A stretch of 11,541 nucleotides of DNA from CAVURW01 sp963743595 (GTDB lineage: Bacteria > Verrucomicrobiota > Verrucomicrobiia > Methylacidiphilales > UBA1321), in the NCBI GenBank assembly GCA_963743595.1, contig CAVURW010000188.1, positions 1-11,541 on the forward strand. The letters run 5' to 3'. The notes below the pieces were generated by a model, which was not told the origin of the DNA, did not search any database, and worked only from the letters and a program-made list of their open reading frames with translations. The translations under genes were made by a program, and so were the position numbers. Shown one piece after another: positions 10,633 through 11,541 of the stretch; positions within the stretch are counted from its first letter, which is position 1; every line of letters begins with the position of its first letter.

Positions 10633-10646
10633 GCCCTTTCGAGGGC
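10633..10646 (+). other. UUCG-tetraloop hairpin in the rplM leader
   Basis: GCCCT (10633-10637) pairs with AGGGC (10642-10646) around TTCG, a very stable RNA tetraloop on the + strand. It follows a weaker CGGC/GCCG hairpin at 10603-10615. The stability and position support a structured RNA leader read toward rplM. Confidence 0.5.
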
Positions 10647-10700
10647 CAGCCCCGCAATCCTCACCCGAACAGATTTGTTTGGCAGTGGGTGGAAATTGAG

Positions 10701-10748
10701 GCCCGTGCGCTGTTTGGCGCGGGCAAGAGCGCTTTGCGCTGGTTTTTT
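10701..10748 (+). terminator. Two hairpins followed by T6, attenuator-like, just before rplM
   Basis: GCCCGTGC (10701-10708) pairs with GCGCGGGC (10717-10724), with one G-U pair. AGCGC (10728-10732) then pairs with GCGCT (10736-10740) around TTT, and six T follow at 10743-10748. This is the layout of an intrinsic terminator, yet it sits only 45 bases before the rplM start with no gene ending nearby on this strand. A premature terminator controlling rplM-rpsI is the natural reading. L13 is known to control its own operon in some bacteria, but I cannot match this to a known leader family. Confidence 0.5.
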
Positions 10749-10792
10749 GGCTGGGCGATTTTCATTGATGGCGTTTAGAGGGCAGGAGAGAG

Positions 10793-11224
10793 ATGGGTAC
10801 CTTTGTTCCGAGCGGCAAGGATATTGACCGCAAATGGTTTGTAGTGGATGCCAGCGGCAAGACGCTGGGCCGTCTGGCGACCAAGGCCGCCGACGTGCTG
10901 AGCGGCAAGCTGAATCCCCAGTATGTGCCGTACATCGACGTGGGCGACCACGTGATCGTCATCAACGCGGAGAAGGTCCGCCTGACCGGCCTGAAGGCGC
11001 AGAGCAAGCTCTATCGCCGCTACACCGGCTTTCCCGGCGGGCTGCGCGAGGAGTCGTTCACGCGCCTGTTGAACCGCAAGCCGGAGAAGATTCTGGAGCA
11101 GGCCATCAAGGGCATGCTGCCCAAGAGCAAGATGGGCCGCCAGATGGCCACCAAGCTCAAGGTCTATCGCGGCGACAAGCACCCCCACGAGGCGCAGAAG
11201 CCGGTGGCGCTGGAGATTGCGTAA
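10793..11224 (+). CDS. rplM: 50S ribosomal protein L13
   Basis: L13 is an early-assembling protein of the large subunit. The 143-residue product is standard length. It shows RKWFVVDASGKTLGRLATKA (14-33), the VPYIDVGDHVIVINAEKV strand-loop region, the YRRYTGFPGGLRE motif, and the conserved AIKGMLPKSKMGR helix, followed by YRGDKHPHEAQKP. The start at 10793 has AGGAG (10784-10788) close upstream. It precedes rpsI, the conserved partner. All seven glutamates are GAG, opposite to the GAA bias of tuf and rplL on the left, and leucines are mostly CTG. This supports a different genomic source. The protein looks acidobacterial to me, at low confidence. Confidence 0.98.
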   Translation: MGTFVPSGKDIDRKWFVVDASGKTLGRLATKAADVLSGKLNPQYVPYIDVGDHVIVINAEKVRLTGLKAQSKLYRRYTGFPGGLREESFTRLLNRKPEKILEQAIKGMLPKSKMGRQMATKLKVYRGDKHPHEAQKPVALEIA

Positions 11225-11230
11225 GAGCAG

Positions 11231-11324
11231 CGGCTAGCTGCTAGCTTCTAGCTGCTAGCTAGGCAATTGAGATTGGAGTTTTACGGCTTTTAGCTAGAGG
11301 CTAGAAGCTGAAGCTGGAGCTGAG
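11231..11324. repeat. CTAGC-rich imperfect inverted repeat between rplM and rpsI
   Basis: The left arm (about 11233-11263) and right arm (about 11290-11317) are built from variants of GCTAGC, TTCTAGC and GAAGCT. CTAGCTA (11255-11261) pairs with TAGCTAG (11291-11297), and AGCTTCTAGC (11243-11252) pairs with GCTAGAAGCT (11300-11309). One mismatch and one G-U pair lie between. The stem of about 19 positions encloses roughly 29 bases. The low-complexity repetition suggests a dispersed intergenic repeat rather than a coding or simple terminator element; it also separates rplM from rpsI by 106 bases. Confidence 0.7.
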
Positions 11325-11330
11325 AAAAGA

Positions 11331-11541
11331 ATGGCAGATTTGGTTCAGTATTACGGGACGGGGCGGCGCAAGTCGGCGATCGCCCGCGTTTTTCTGCGTC
11401 CCGGCACGGGCGAGTGGAAGGTCAACGGCAAGGCATTCGAAGTGTACTTCGTCACCGAGCAGCAGCGCGTGGCCGCCAAGCGGACCCTGGCGCTGGTCGA
11501 GCTGGCTTCGAACTTCGATGTGGTCACCACCGTAGCGATAC
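11331..11541 (+). CDS. rpsI: 30S ribosomal protein S9, N-terminal part (cut by window end)
   Basis: S9 lies in the head of the small subunit, with a C-terminal tail reaching the P-site tRNA. The first 70 residues are present: MADLVQYYGTGRRKSAIARV with the conserved GTGRRK-x-x-ARV signature, then FLRPGTGEWKVNGKAFEVYF and the start of the next beta strand. The frame is open to the window edge. The ATG at 11331 has GGAG at 11316-11319, eleven bases upstream and overlapping the end of the inverted repeat. The order rplM-rpsI is the near-universal bacterial pair. The functional C-terminal KR-rich tail lies outside the window. Confidence 0.96.
   Translation, partial: MADLVQYYGTGRRKSAIARVFLRPGTGEWKVNGKAFEVYFVTEQQRVAAKRTLALVELASNFDVVTTVAI

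Larger units (their letters stand above)
10252..10792. other. Divergent intergenic region between the glycosyltransferase gene and rplM
   Basis: About 540 bases without a convincing gene. Frames open here have a composition unlike real proteins and no ribosome binding sites. The right half is a structured candidate rplM leader (listed separately). On the - strand a weak promoter-like pair TTGGAA/TAAAGT (plus coordinates 10379-10384 and 10355-10360, 18-base spacer) could serve the glycosyltransferase gene. Confidence 0.6.

Overview
The window is a bacterial assembly fragment made almost entirely of translation and transcription housekeeping genes. It reads as two different genomic backgrounds joined near base 9,320. 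The left part (1 to about 9,326) is the classic order tRNA-Thr, tuf, tRNA-Trp, secE, nusG, rplK, rplA, rplJ, rplL, rpoB, all on the + strand. Protein wording (an L10 starting MRPEK, the style of SecE, L1 and RpoB) suggests Verrucomicrobiota, judged from memory of the families and not from a search. The right part (about 9,322 to 11,541) has a divergent GT87/DUF2029-type membrane glycosyltransferase gene on the - strand, a 540-base non-coding region, then rplM and the start of rpsI on the + strand. Those proteins look more like Acidobacteriota, with lower confidence.

Region by region: bases 1-215 hold the tail of an unidentified gene, possibly the last blade of a beta-propeller. Bases 216-518 have no gene but carry a -35-like TTGACA element and a 20-bp hairpin followed by five T. 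The tRNA-Thr/tuf/tRNA-Trp/secE/nusG/rplKAJL/rpoB run supplies elongation factor Tu with two tRNAs, a Sec translocon subunit, a transcription elongation factor, four 50S proteins of the L11-L1-L10-L12 group and the RNA polymerase beta subunit. Hairpins sit in the tuf/tRNA-Trp, rplJ/rplL and rplL/rpoB spacers, where expression of such operons is commonly tuned.

The main anomaly is the end of rpoB. The reading frame follows the family up to the C-terminal MQSLGL motif, then runs into 32 unrelated residues, and rpoC does not follow. Those 32 codons are the antisense of the glycosyltransferase gene, whose own coding similarity runs right up to the same point. The glycosyltransferase has several frameshifts within about 400 bases of the junction. 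Glutamate codon choice also flips between the sides (rplL 12 of 13 GAA; rplM 7 of 7 GAG). A chimeric assembly joined through a low-quality stretch is the simplest reading; a real rearrangement with a decaying gene is the alternative.

I see no new defence, mobile or biosynthetic system here. The more interesting native details are a C-terminal 11-residue triple repeat in L10 (likely extra L12 docking sites), a 9-codon mini-ORF with a strong ribosome binding site overlapping a hairpin between rplJ and rplL, a long rplL-rpoB stem, a structured rplM leader ending in a terminator-like element, and a CTAGC-rich inverted repeat between rplM and rpsI.
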